Positions 53,021-62,814 of a DNA stretch of 64,000 nt are shown here, piece after piece. Made by a program: the position numbers and the translations under genes. The stretch's first letter is position 1. Each line of letters opens with the position of its first letter. Source of the DNA: Sphingomonas sp. Root720 (GTDB lineage Bacteria; Pseudomonadota; Alphaproteobacteria; Sphingomonadales; Sphingomonadaceae); contig NZ_LMID01000001.1 in NCBI RefSeq assembly GCF_001428605.1, forward strand, positions 372,001 to 436,000, given 5' to 3'. The notes below the pieces were generated by a model. That model was not told where the DNA came from. It worked only from the letters and a program-made list of their open reading frames with translations, and did not search any database.

Positions 53021-54331
53021 TCATGGGTACGAAACATCCGGCAAAAACTGGATGACCGGATAACTGTGCTCGTTCAGCAACGCCCGCGCGAAGGCGAGCA
53101 ACGTCCCGTCGGCGTGGCGCGCGGCGGTGAACATCATACCGATCGGCATCCCCTGCCCGTCCTTGCCGAACGGCAGGCTGATCGAGGGCAGGCCCGCCAT
53201 GCTGTCCGGCCGGGTATAGCGCGTGATCGTCGGGAAGGTCGGCGCGGACGCACCGTTGAGCAAAAGCTCGGCACCGGTGTCGATCGCGGGCGCGACCAGC
53301 GGCGCGGTCGGCAGCAGGATGAGGTCGATCCCGGCGAAGATCGCGGCATAGGCATTGCGCAGCGCGGGCCAGTTCTGGCCGATCGCCTGCGCATATTGCG
53401 CAGCGCTGACCGCGCCGTCCGCCGCCAGGCCCAGCAGATGCGCGACATCGGGGCTGGCGACAGCCGCGCGCAGATGTTCGAACGGCTTGCCGCTGAGATC
53501 CGGCGCGGTAGCCCGCAACGTCTCGTGCGTCTGGTAGAGCGCGATCGGAAAGCCGCAGGCGTCGTCGAGCGCGTTGACCTGCGCCAGATCGACGGTGACG
53601 ATATGGTGGCCGCCCGCCCGGAGCAGGTCGATCATGCCGCGATAGGCATCGGCGACGGCAGGCTCAACCTCGCCGAGGTCCGCGTCGGAGGCGATGCCGA
53701 TGGTGAAGGCGCGTTCCGCCGGCGAGCGGGGCTGCTCACCCGAGAGGATCGTATCGGCCCATTCGATCCAGCGCAGCTCGCGCGCCATCAGGCCGATCGT
53801 GTCGCGGCTCGGCGACAGCCCGATCAGCCCGTCCGAAGGATAGCGCCCCATCGACGGCCGGAAACCGATGAGGCCGCAGAAGGCGGCGGGGATCCGGGCC
53901 GATCCGCCGGTATCGGTGACCAGCGAAACGTCGCCCAGGCCAATGGCGAGCGCCGCCGCCGATCCGCCGCTCGACCCGCCGGACGCGCGGCCCGTATCGA
54001 CCGGATTTGCGATCGCGCCGGTCCAGCCATTGGCGCCGGTGACCCCGAAGGCCAGTTCGTGGAGCGTCGTCTTGACCGGCAGGACCGCGCCCTTGTCACG
54101 CAACAGCCGGACCGCAGTCGCGTCGATCTCCGCCCGCACGTGCGCAAAGCCCGGAGACCCGGCCGTCCATTGCATGCCGGCGACGGCGATATTGTCCTTC
54201 ACGAGCACCAGGGGCGCACTCCCATCCGGAAGCGCGCCCCAGGCCGCGACGGCGTCCATATCGACCTCGGCGATGGCGTTGAGCGCCCTCGCCCGGTCGA
54301 TCAGACCTTCGAGTTTCGAGACGTCGGCTAT
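53021..54331 (-). CDS. Amidase-signature hydrolase
   Basis: About 436 residues with the amidase Ser-cisSer-Lys triad: LVLVKDNIAVAG (Lys), GRASGGSSGGSAAALAIG (cis-Ser) and TDTGGSARIPAAF (nucleophile Ser). Its frame opens just after the aldehyde dehydrogenase stop, but no ATG, GTG or TTG lies close: candidates are ATA at 54331, CTG at 54304 or ATG at 54259, which would still keep the catalytic Lys. The N terminus is shorter than usual, so the start is uncertain. It hydrolyses an amide to acid and amine; the substrate is unknown. Confidence 0.78.
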   Translation of the reverse strand: MADVSKLEGLIDRARALNAIAEVDMDAVAAWGALPDGSAPLVLVKDNIAVAGMQWTAGSPGFAHVRAEIDATAVRLLRDKGAVLPVKTTLHELAFGVTGANGWTGAIANPVDTGRASGGSSGGSAAALAIGLGDVSLVTDTGGSARIPAAFCGLIGFRPSMGRYPSDGLIGLSPSRDTIGLMARELRWIEWADTILSGEQPRSPAERAFTIGIASDADLGEVEPAVADAYRGMIDLLRAGGHHIVTVDLAQVNALDDACGFPIALYQTHETLRATAPDLSGKPFEHLRAAVASPDVAHLLGLAADGAVSAAQYAQAIGQNWPALRNAYAAIFAGIDLILLPTAPLVAPAIDTGAELLLNGASAPTFPTITRYTRPDSMAGLPSISLPFGKDGQGMPIGMMFTAARHADGTLLAFARALLNEHSYPVIQFLPDVSYP

Positions 54332-54336
54332 GGCCC

Positions 54337-55842
<1,506 letters not shown>

Positions 55843-55906
55843 TTCCACTCCTCAAGCCTTTGCGAAAGATGCGGCAGGCTAGGCGCGAGCGATCGACGGC
55901 CGCTAT

Positions 55907-55939
55907 CCGCAATGCGAACCGGCAAGCCGCATATCGCAC
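55907..55939. promoter_or_regulatory. AraC-type direct repeat, ALDH promoter
   Basis: CCGCAATGCGAAC (55907-55919) and CCGCATATCGCAC (55927-55939) are tandem half-sites exactly 20 bp apart, preceded by CTAT. The same arrangement, with CTATCCGCAAT, occurs at 60607 in front of the opine-dehydrogenase-like gene. Both are about 65-70 bp from the minus-strand start codon. The adjacent AraC gene at 56075 is the obvious binder. Confidence 0.65.
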
Positions 55940-56074
55940 AACAAGTCCGCGCCGGCGGCGCACCACTTGACATTTCAACTAACTTGGATTGTCCTTCGCT
56001 TCCCGGAAAGCCTGGGCGCCAGAGCCGGCTGCATCCGGCCACTGCCCGCAGCGGCGCGGGCCAGGAGGTGCGAT

Positions 56075-57070
56075 ATGCTGACCTTAGCGAGAAGCAACGG
56101 CCGTCGGCGGGCGACGCGCGATTTCCAGTCGAACGACCCCGGCGAAATCGTAGACTATGTCGGCAGGACGCTGGCGCCGCACCGGATGGACATGGGCGAC
56201 CCGAAGCGCATGTCCGCCAAGCTCAGCTGCATCGAGGTGGCCCCGACCCAGATCGTCGACATCCAGTACGGCACCGACGTCTGGATCGACCCCGGCGAAC
56301 TCGATGCTCATTTCCTGGTCCATGCGTCGATCGAGGGATCGAGCGAGGTGTGGGCCGGCGGCTCGGAAGGCGCGATCCGCCCCGACAACCTGCACATCAG
56401 TTCGCCCGGCGCGCCGATCCGAATCCATATGACCCCGGCCTGCCGCCACCTGACGGTGCGGATCGCGCACTCCGCCTTCGAGGATTACCTGACCCGGATC
56501 ATGAACATCCCGGCCAACCGGCCGCTGGTCTTCTATCCGGGGCGCGAGAGCGGCCGCGAACTGCCGGTCGTCTGGCGCAACCTGCTCAACCATCTCATCG
56601 ACCAGACCACCCAGGGTCCGATGCTGATGGCCAACAACCGCACCCAGCGCCAATATTCGATGCTGATGATCGAACTGCTCCTGAGCAACTACTGCAACAG
56701 CTACTCGGACCAGATCGCGCTCTATGGCAACGACATCTCGCCCTGGCACGTTCGCCGCGCCCGCGACATCATCCACGCCTCGTTCGACGACAGCATCTCG
56801 GTCACCGATCTCGCCACCCAGGTGGGGGTCAGCGTGCGCAGCCTCCAGAACGGCTTCCGCCAGTTCCTGGGCGTGACCCCGGTCGAATATGTCCGGCGCC
56901 ATCGGTTGGAGAAGCTCCACCGGGCGCTGACGGACGCCAGCCCCGAGGCCAGCGTGACCGAACTGATGCTCGAATGCGGCATCGTCAATTTCGGCCGCTA
57001 CGCCCAATATTACCGGTTGCAATATGGTTGCCGCCCCTCGGACACATTGCGCAGCCGGCGGCCCTGCTGA
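56075..57070 (+). CDS. AraC-family transcriptional regulator (paralogue A)
   Basis: A 331-residue regulator with an AraC_binding_2-like N-terminal domain (VGRTLAPHRMDMGDPKRM; VDIQYGTDVWIDPGELDAHF). The HTHs are ISVTDLATQVGVSVRSLQNG and ASVTELMLECGIVNFGRYAQ. These are nearly identical to the HTHs of the regulator at 61025, so both should bind the same DNA. AGGAGGT lies upstream of the ATG at 56075; the longer frame to 55967 lacks similarity. It is divergent from the ALDH operon. Confidence 0.9.
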   Translation: MLTLARSNGRRRATRDFQSNDPGEIVDYVGRTLAPHRMDMGDPKRMSAKLSCIEVAPTQIVDIQYGTDVWIDPGELDAHFLVHASIEGSSEVWAGGSEGAIRPDNLHISSPGAPIRIHMTPACRHLTVRIAHSAFEDYLTRIMNIPANRPLVFYPGRESGRELPVVWRNLLNHLIDQTTQGPMLMANNRTQRQYSMLMIELLLSNYCNSYSDQIALYGNDISPWHVRRARDIIHASFDDSISVTDLATQVGVSVRSLQNGFRQFLGVTPVEYVRRHRLEKLHRALTDASPEASVTELMLECGIVNFGRYAQYYRLQYGCRPSDTLRSRRPC

Positions 57071-57080
57071 ACGATATATT

Positions 57081-57103
57081 CCTCCCCATCGCAGATGGGG
57101 AGG
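57081..57103. terminator. Bidirectional hairpin
   Basis: CCTCCCCATC - GCA - GATGGGGAGG, a perfect 10-bp stem with a 3-nt loop between the convergent stops at 57070 and 57116. On the minus strand it is followed by AATATAT, an AT-rich tail. Confidence 0.55.
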
Positions 57104-57115
57104 ATCTTGGATAAG

Positions 57116-58471
57116 CTAAAATATCCGGTCGGGATTCAGTATCCCCTTCGGATCCAGCGCTGCCCTGATCGTCCGCATCATCGCCATTTCCGCCGGGCTG
57201 CGGCTGTGGCCCAGCCAGGCGCGCTTGAGCGTGCCGATGCCATGTTCGGCCGACACCGATCCGCCGACCGCGCGCACCGCGTCATAGACGATCGCCTCCG
57301 CGATCGGCCGCTGCGCCTCGCTTGCCAGTTCGAGCGCCAGATGAAGGTTGCCGTCGGCGATATGCCCGAAGCAGATCGGCCGGCTTCCGGGCGCTTCGAC
57401 GCGCAGCCGTCCGCGCAGGTCGGCGACGAGGCCCCCGATCGCACCGATCGGCGCGCTGACGTCGAACGGCTCGACGACGGCCATGGCGCCGACCAGTTCG
57501 CCGATCGCATCGCGGAAGCGCCAGAAGCGCTGATGGTCGCGATCCGACTGGGCGACCAGCGCGTCATGTACGGTGCCGTCGCCGAAGCTCTCCTCGAGCG
57601 CCGCGGTCAATGCGTCGGGGTCGGCGCTTTCGGTTTCGGCGAGGACGATCAGTTCATGGGTATCAGCGAAGGGATAGGCCTGCCCGGTGACCGCGCAGGC
57701 GGCGTCGAAGAAGTCGCTCCACATCAGTTCATAGGCCGAAAGCTGGCCCGGCATCGCCCGCTCCAACCGCGCCAGTAGCCGAACCGCCGCCGGATAATCG
57801 GCGACGGCGCAGAGCGCGGTCTGGCGGCCGATCGCGGGCGGGCGCAGCCGCAGTACCGCGCGGGTGACGATGCCCAGCGTTCCTTCCGACCCGATGAAGA
57901 ATTGTTTGAGGTCGTAGCCGGTATTGTTCTTGAGCATGCTGCCGAGCGACGAGATGACCGTGCCGTCGGCGAGGATCGCCTCGAGCCCCAGCACCTGGTC
58001 GCGCATCATGCCATAGCGCAACACCTGGGTCCCGCCCGCATTGGTCGCGATCATGCCGCCGATCGTGCAGCTTCCGCGCGCGCCGATGTCGACTGCGAGC
58101 CGCCAGCCGGCCTCCGCCGCCGCGTTCTGGGCCACTTCGAGGATGCAACCCGCGCCAACCGTCATCAGCCCGGCGTCGCCGTCGATCGCCTCGACCGCCG
58201 CCATCCGTTCGAGCGACAGGATCAGTTCGCCGGCGCGGGGAAGGCCGCCGCGCGCCATGCCGGTGCGCCCACCCTGCACGACGACCGGCTGGCCGACGGC
58301 ATGGCACCGCGCGAGCACCGCCGAGACCTGTCCGGCGTCGGCCGGGCGCACCATGCCGGCGGGGCGGCCTGCCTCGCCGCCGGTCTCGTCCTCCAGATAG
58401 CGCGGCTCGACCGCGTCAGGGCCGAAAACATGTTCGGCGCCGACGACCGCGGCGAGCCCGTCGATGATCAT
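57116..58471 (-). CDS. FAD-binding oxidoreductase (GlcD / D-2-hydroxyacid dehydrogenase type)
   Basis: A 451-residue flavoprotein of the FAD-linked oxidase family. The PCMH-type FAD domain has VVVQGGRTGMARGGLPRAGE, RGSCTIGGMIATNAGGTQVL and FFIGSEGTLGIVT; the C-terminal cap has FGHIADGNLHLALE and SAEHGIGTLKRAWLG and ends NPDRIF. It oxidises D-2-hydroxy acids such as glycolate- or lactate-like compounds. Its ATG overlaps the 3-hydroxyacyl-CoA dehydrogenase stop by 4 bp. It is the last gene of a three-gene operon. Confidence 0.88.
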   Translation of the reverse strand: MIIDGLAAVVGAEHVFGPDAVEPRYLEDETGGEAGRPAGMVRPADAGQVSAVLARCHAVGQPVVVQGGRTGMARGGLPRAGELILSLERMAAVEAIDGDAGLMTVGAGCILEVAQNAAAEAGWRLAVDIGARGSCTIGGMIATNAGGTQVLRYGMMRDQVLGLEAILADGTVISSLGSMLKNNTGYDLKQFFIGSEGTLGIVTRAVLRLRPPAIGRQTALCAVADYPAAVRLLARLERAMPGQLSAYELMWSDFFDAACAVTGQAYPFADTHELIVLAETESADPDALTAALEESFGDGTVHDALVAQSDRDHQRFWRFRDAIGELVGAMAVVEPFDVSAPIGAIGGLVADLRGRLRVEAPGSRPICFGHIADGNLHLALELASEAQRPIAEAIVYDAVRAVGGSVSAEHGIGTLKRAWLGHSRSPAEMAMMRTIRAALDPKGILNPDRIF

Positions 58472-59466
58472 TGCTCCGCGCCGTCGGCGAACGTCGGCAT
58501 CAGTCCGCGCTGGCGCAGCAGGGCGACGAAATCGGCCAGCCGTCCCGTGCGATAGGCACCGACGTCGACGCCATCATAATCGTAGAAGCCCGCGCCATCG
58601 CGGAGCCCGCGCCGCGCCTGCGCCATGTTCTCGCCGATGATCGCCGGTGCCGCGAAGCGCCCGGCGTCGATCTTCTCCGACAGGAAGGCGCTGGCATGAT
58701 GGAGAATGTCGCCTCCACCCCAGTCGATGAATTCCAGCAGCCCCAGCACCGCGAAGCGCAGACCGAAGCCGACCCGGATCGCGGTGTCGATATCCTCGGC
58801 CGATGCGACCCCCTCCTCCGCCATGCGCGCTGCCTCGTTCATCGCCAGCGCCTGGATACGCGGAACGATATAGCCGGGCGATGCCTTGCAGGTGACGGGA
58901 ACCTTGCCGATCGCCGTGAGGATGTCGCGCAGGCGCTTCACCACCTCGGGATCGGTATCGGCCGATGGAGAGACCTCGACCAGCGGCATCAGATAGGCGG
59001 GATTGAGCCAGTGCGCGTTGAGGAATCGCTGGGGCCTCTTCACGAGCGGCGACAGTGTATCGGCGTCGATCGTCGAGGTGGTCGAGGCGATGATCGCGGC
59101 GTCGCGGGCATGCTCGCCGACGAAGGCGAAGCATTCGCGCTTGGCGTCGACGGTCTCGGGCACGCCTTCGAACAGCAGGTCGCAGGCCGCGATCGCCGCC
59201 GGCGCCGCCGCGCGGCCGGCGAAGGTAACGCGGCCGAGCGCGGCCGCGACGGCCGCCTCGTCCATCGCCCCGACCGACGCCAGGAAAGCGAGATCCTGCG
59301 ATATCTCGCGCATCGCATCGGCCGCGAGCCGGGCGACGCCGTCGACATCGCGCGGCTTCACGTCGATCAGGACGACCTCATGGCCGGCCAGGGCGAAGGC
59401 GACGGCAATGCCCCGTCCCATCCGCCCCGCTCCGAGCGCCCCGACCTTCAGGATCTCAGATGCCAT
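58468..59466 (-). CDS. 3-hydroxyacyl-CoA dehydrogenase-family protein
   Basis: A 332-residue NAD enzyme. VGALGAGRMGRGIAVAFALA is the Rossmann loop, FEGVPETVDAKRECFAFVGE and NAHWLNPAYLMPLVEVSPS (catalytic His region) and GKVPVTCKASPGYIVPRIQA are typical. The C-terminal half holds the helical dimerisation domain. It may act on a free 3-hydroxy acid or its CoA ester; similar proteins include L-gulonate and L-carnitine dehydrogenases. It overlaps the genes on both sides, so it is co-translated with the opine-dehydrogenase-like and FAD oxidase genes. Confidence 0.87.
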   Translation of the reverse strand: MASEILKVGALGAGRMGRGIAVAFALAGHEVVLIDVKPRDVDGVARLAADAMREISQDLAFLASVGAMDEAAVAAALGRVTFAGRAAAPAAIAACDLLFEGVPETVDAKRECFAFVGEHARDAAIIASTTSTIDADTLSPLVKRPQRFLNAHWLNPAYLMPLVEVSPSADTDPEVVKRLRDILTAIGKVPVTCKASPGYIVPRIQALAMNEAARMAEEGVASAEDIDTAIRVGFGLRFAVLGLLEFIDWGGGDILHHASAFLSEKIDAGRFAAPAIIGENMAQARRGLRDGAGFYDYDGVDVGAYRTGRLADFVALLRQRGLMPTFADGAEQ

Positions 59467-60538
59467 CGCGGAGGAAATCCTTCATCGCCTGCCGGTCGAG
59501 GGCCGCCAGCCCCAAGCGTTCGAGGGTGCGACCGTCGCGGTAGAGGTCCTCCCCGGTGATCGCCGACGCCATGGCGAGCAGGCCTTCGGCAACGGGGGTC
59601 GGCGTCCCCAGCCACCGACCGATCGAGACCAGCATGCTGAGCCCGAGAGCGGTATCCTCGCGCATGTAGCGATGGGTCTTGAGGTCGATCTTCTCGCGCC
59701 AGTCGCCGCTGTCGGTCAGCTTCTCATGCGCGGCGTTGCCGTACATCCACTCGTCGCCGTCGAGCGTATAGTGATCGGCGAGTGGGAAATGCGGCGCGGC
59801 GTAACCCAGCGCCTCGCGCAGCGCGATACGTTCATCGTCGAGCGCGGTCGTCACCGCGCGGATCGACGGCTGGGTGCCCTCATTGTGGATATCCCAGGCC
59901 GGAAAATATTCGAGCGGTCCGGCATTCATCAGGATCAGCGGCGGATGGATGATCGGGCCGGCGTTCATCAGCCCGCCCGACAGCGCGTCCTCGATCCGCT
60001 CGATCGAGGGATAGGCTTGTTCGAGCAGGGCGAAGGCGTGCTCGGCGTTCCTGGTCGGGAACACGCCGGTCGGCAGCCGGGTCGCATAGGCGCTGACGAC
60101 GATCTCGGCCGGCCCGTGCTTGCGGACCAGATAGGGCAAGGTGCCGGTTTCGGCGAAGCTGACGTCGGCGGCGTTGCCGGCGGCGCGTGTCGCCTGGGCG
60201 AACAGGATCGAGCCCAGCGTCCCCGGCGGCAGGAACACGACCTGCCCATCCTTCCAATGCGGCGCGCAGGCGACGGCCAGATCCTCATGGGTATCGGCAG
60301 GCAGCGGGATCACGATCAGCTCGGCCGCGCCGATCGCCTCTTCCAGCGACAGCGTGGGATGCGCGATCGCGACGTCGCGGTCGCCTTTCGAGTCCCGGAC
60401 CCGGATGCTGCGCTTCTCCAGCACCGGCGCGAACGCCTCCGCGCCACGCCGCCAGAACCAGACCTCGTGCCCCCGCTCGCTCAATTCGACCGCCGCCGCA
60501 TAGCAGCCATGCCCCCCGCCCAGTACCGCCACACGCAT
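59456..60538 (-). CDS. NAD/NADP octopine/nopaline (opine) dehydrogenase-family protein
   Basis: A 360-residue protein. MRVAVLGGGHGCYAAAVELS is the N-terminal Rossmann motif; GAAELIVIPLPADTHEDLA, FLPPGTLGSILFAQ and AETGTLPYLVRKHG follow, and the C-terminal half (NAGPIIHPPLILMNAG, DGDEWMYGNAAHEKL) matches the opine dehydrogenase domain. Family members reduce an imine between an amino acid and a keto acid, or run the reverse. ATG 60538 has GGGAG upstream; ATG 60568 is possible. It leads a three-gene operon with an AraC-type repeat upstream. Confidence 0.85.
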   Translation of the reverse strand: MRVAVLGGGHGCYAAAVELSERGHEVWFWRRGAEAFAPVLEKRSIRVRDSKGDRDVAIAHPTLSLEEAIGAAELIVIPLPADTHEDLAVACAPHWKDGQVVFLPPGTLGSILFAQATRAAGNAADVSFAETGTLPYLVRKHGPAEIVVSAYATRLPTGVFPTRNAEHAFALLEQAYPSIERIEDALSGGLMNAGPIIHPPLILMNAGPLEYFPAWDIHNEGTQPSIRAVTTALDDERIALREALGYAAPHFPLADHYTLDGDEWMYGNAAHEKLTDSGDWREKIDLKTHRYMREDTALGLSMLVSIGRWLGTPTPVAEGLLAMASAITGEDLYRDGRTLERLGLAALDRQAMKDFLRDGI

Positions 60539-60606
60539 TCCGGAATTCTCCCAGACAAAAATCGTCATTGGCGAGCCTTTTGCGACACGGCCCTTGGCGC
60601 AACTAT

Positions 60607-60639
60607 CCGCAATCTGCATGGACGACCCGCAATCTGCAT
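60607..60639. promoter_or_regulatory. AraC-type direct repeat, opine-dehydrogenase promoter
   Basis: CCGCAATCTGCAT occurs twice without a mismatch (60607-60619 and 60627-60639), exactly 20 bp apart, preceded by CTAT. It lies 69-101 bp upstream of the start codon, the same place as the repeat at 55907 relative to its gene. This is the best operator candidate in the window. Confidence 0.7.
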
Positions 60640-61024
60640 CAATGTTTCGATATGAAGCCCGCGGCGGTCGTGCCGCTGCGCTCCACAGTGAAGCCGGCAT
60701 CGGCTTCGGGTCCGAACAACGCGATAGACAATCGGCGCCAATAAATACCGGATATCAATAGCTTCTCACACCAGGGCCGGCATGCTGGGCAGCAGCGCGT
60801 TGGGCTGGAGCCCGGCAAAAGCCCGTGACAGACCAGCAGGAATTATCTCGGAGCGGCTTCGTTTCCGCCGTGGATGATCCCGGAACTACGGAGAATCTGT
60901 TGCATTTTCATAAGCATCCTTCATCCTCTCTTCGTATAGGGATCGTCTGCGGCCATGCTGGCGGAGGGATGACGATGGTACGGGCTACGCGGTTTTTCAC
61001 ACGGGTTCACCATTCGGACGGTCG
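60640..61024. other. Intergenic region between divergent operon and AraC gene
   Basis: No protein-coding pattern seen. It contains an AT-rich stretch around 60720-60770 and the 12-mer GTTGCATTTTCA at 60899-60910, which also occurs upstream of the last gene of the window. It presumably carries the promoter of the AraC gene at 61025. Confidence 0.45.
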
Positions 61025-62011
61025 ATGTCCATGTCGGCGATGAATCATCGCCCGATCACCTATTTCCGATCGAAATCCGCCGCCCAGACGCGGGCCTTCG
61101 TCTCCGAACGACTTGCACCGCACAGGATGACCGTCAACGGCGACGCGATGAACGCGGACTTCCGCTTCGTGGAGATCGGCGACGCCTTGATCGCCGACAT
61201 TCATTACGGCGCGGACGTCGACATCGAACCCCTTAATCTCAACGACTGCTATCTGATCCATGCCCTGATCAGCGGTTGTAGCACGCTCCGCCACGACGGC
61301 GAGATGGCCCAGGCCACCACCGGCACTCTGCATATCAGCTCCCCGGGCACGACCCCGCATATCCACCTGACATCGGCGTCCCGACATCTGACGGTTCGGT
61401 TGCCGGCCGCGATCGTCCGTCGCTATGTGCTGGAAGCGCATGGCATAGCGATCAGCCATCCCATCGAGTTCGATCCGATTTCCCCGGCGACCAGTTCGCT
61501 ACCGGCCCTGTGGCGGGACTATCTCGGTCATATCGTGCGCCAGTTCGAACTTGCCCCCGACCTGATGCAGAACCTCAATACGCAACGCTGCTACACGACC
61601 CTGATGTGCGAACTCCTGTTCAGCCACCAGGTCCACAGCCTCGATTATTCACAGCGTAAAACCATGTCCTCGGCGACGCCGCGCCACGTGCACAAGGCGA
61701 AGGCGGTCATTCGGGAGCGTTTTCGCGACCCCCTGTCCACTGCACTGCTCGCATCGGAAGTCGGGGTCAGCGTTCGCAGCCTCCACAACGGCTTTCGCGA
61801 TTTCCTCGACACCACCCCGGCCGCCTATATCCGTCAATTCCGCATCGAGAAGCTGCATCACAAGCTGATCAACGCGAAGGGCCGAATCAGCGTGACCGAG
61901 GCGATGACCGAAGCGGGCATCGTCAACTTCGGTAGATATGCCGGCTATTACACAGCCAAATATGGCTGCAATCCGTCGGAAACGTTGCGCCGGTCGACCT
62001 CGCCGCTTTGA
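61025..62011 (+). CDS. AraC-family transcriptional regulator (paralogue B)
   Basis: A 328-residue regulator paralogous to the one at 56075: same effector-domain pattern (VSERLAPHRMTVNGDAMNAD; ADIHYGADVDIEPLNLNDCY; GTLHISSPGTTPHIHL) and nearly identical HTHs (STALLASEVGVSVRSLHNG; ISVTEAMTEAGIVNFGRYAG). It is divergent from the opine-dehydrogenase operon and probably binds the 60607 repeat, and perhaps the 55907 repeat. The two regulators could respond to different effectors while sharing target sites. Confidence 0.9.
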   Translation: MSMSAMNHRPITYFRSKSAAQTRAFVSERLAPHRMTVNGDAMNADFRFVEIGDALIADIHYGADVDIEPLNLNDCYLIHALISGCSTLRHDGEMAQATTGTLHISSPGTTPHIHLTSASRHLTVRLPAAIVRRYVLEAHGIAISHPIEFDPISPATSSLPALWRDYLGHIVRQFELAPDLMQNLNTQRCYTTLMCELLFSHQVHSLDYSQRKTMSSATPRHVHKAKAVIRERFRDPLSTALLASEVGVSVRSLHNGFRDFLDTTPAAYIRQFRIEKLHHKLINAKGRISVTEAMTEAGIVNFGRYAGYYTAKYGCNPSETLRRSTSPL

Positions 62012-62223
62012 TCGGCACCTAGACGCCGGCTGCGTGATCGCGCCGCGATTGTACCTCCGAGAAATAATGCCGAGGCTGCTGCAAGACGGTCGGAAGACTG
62101 CGCCCTATCGCTTACTCGGTTCCTCCGGGAATTGCTTCCTGCCCAATTTCTGCAGAGCCGCACGATCTCGGCAACTTCTGACGAAACCGCATTCCCGTGA
62201 GATTGCCCCCCAACAAAAATTAG

Positions 62224-62637
62224 ATGAATTGTGAACCGAAAATCCGGATCCGGTCAAAGACTCGTCGGTGGAGGGGACACAAACTTCTCATCGCGCCGTC
62301 CGTCGGCATCGGGCTGACGCTACTGGCCGTCGCGTTGTTCTTCGCGTCCTTCCCGATGCCGCCGTCGACCGCCGTCATGCAGATCATCGCACCACCCGCC
62401 ATGCGGTCGCGGGTCGCAGCGATCTTCCTGTGCAGCAATTCGCTCATCGGCCTGACGCTGGGCTCGCTGCTCGTCGGCCTGCTCAACGATCACATGTTCG
62501 GCGGACCGGCCGCGGTGGGAAGCTCGCTTGGCCTCGTCACCGCCGGCGCCTCGATCGCGGCGGTCGCGCTTCTGGCGCTGGGACTCCGGCCTTATGCTGC
62601 GGCACTCGCGGAAAACGGGGCTCATGCTGCTGAGTGA
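62224..62637 (+). pseudogene. 3' remnant of an MFS transporter gene
   Basis: From about 62250 the frame reads KTRRWRGHKLLIAPSVGIGL, then FFASFPMPPSTAVMQIIAPP, MRSRVAAIFLCSNSLIGLTL and LLVGLLNDHMFGGPAAVGSS. This is the last third of a spinster/GudP-like MFS transporter (about four helices). The first two thirds are missing and the start at 62224 adds unrelated residues, so the product cannot be functional. It lies between the AraC regulator and the flavoprotein gene, and suggests the pathway once had its own inner-membrane transporter here. Confidence 0.7.
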
Positions 62638-62814
62638 CAAGGATGCAGCAAAGCAATATCAGCCGCCCCGTCATAAGTTAGTTGCATTTTCACGTAATAT
62701 ATATAGCGTCGGCCGGGAGGAGATTTCGGCGAGGGAAAGATGCTGCGCGGCCGTCGACATCGTCGGCGCGACGCACCACATCCGCCCCCGTCCCACCAGC
62801 CAGGAGCATTCGGC

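Noticed and set aside
62682-62705. TTGCAT ... TATATA as a sigma-70 promoter
   Set aside because: The spacer is only 12 bp, too short for a functional -35/-10 pair.
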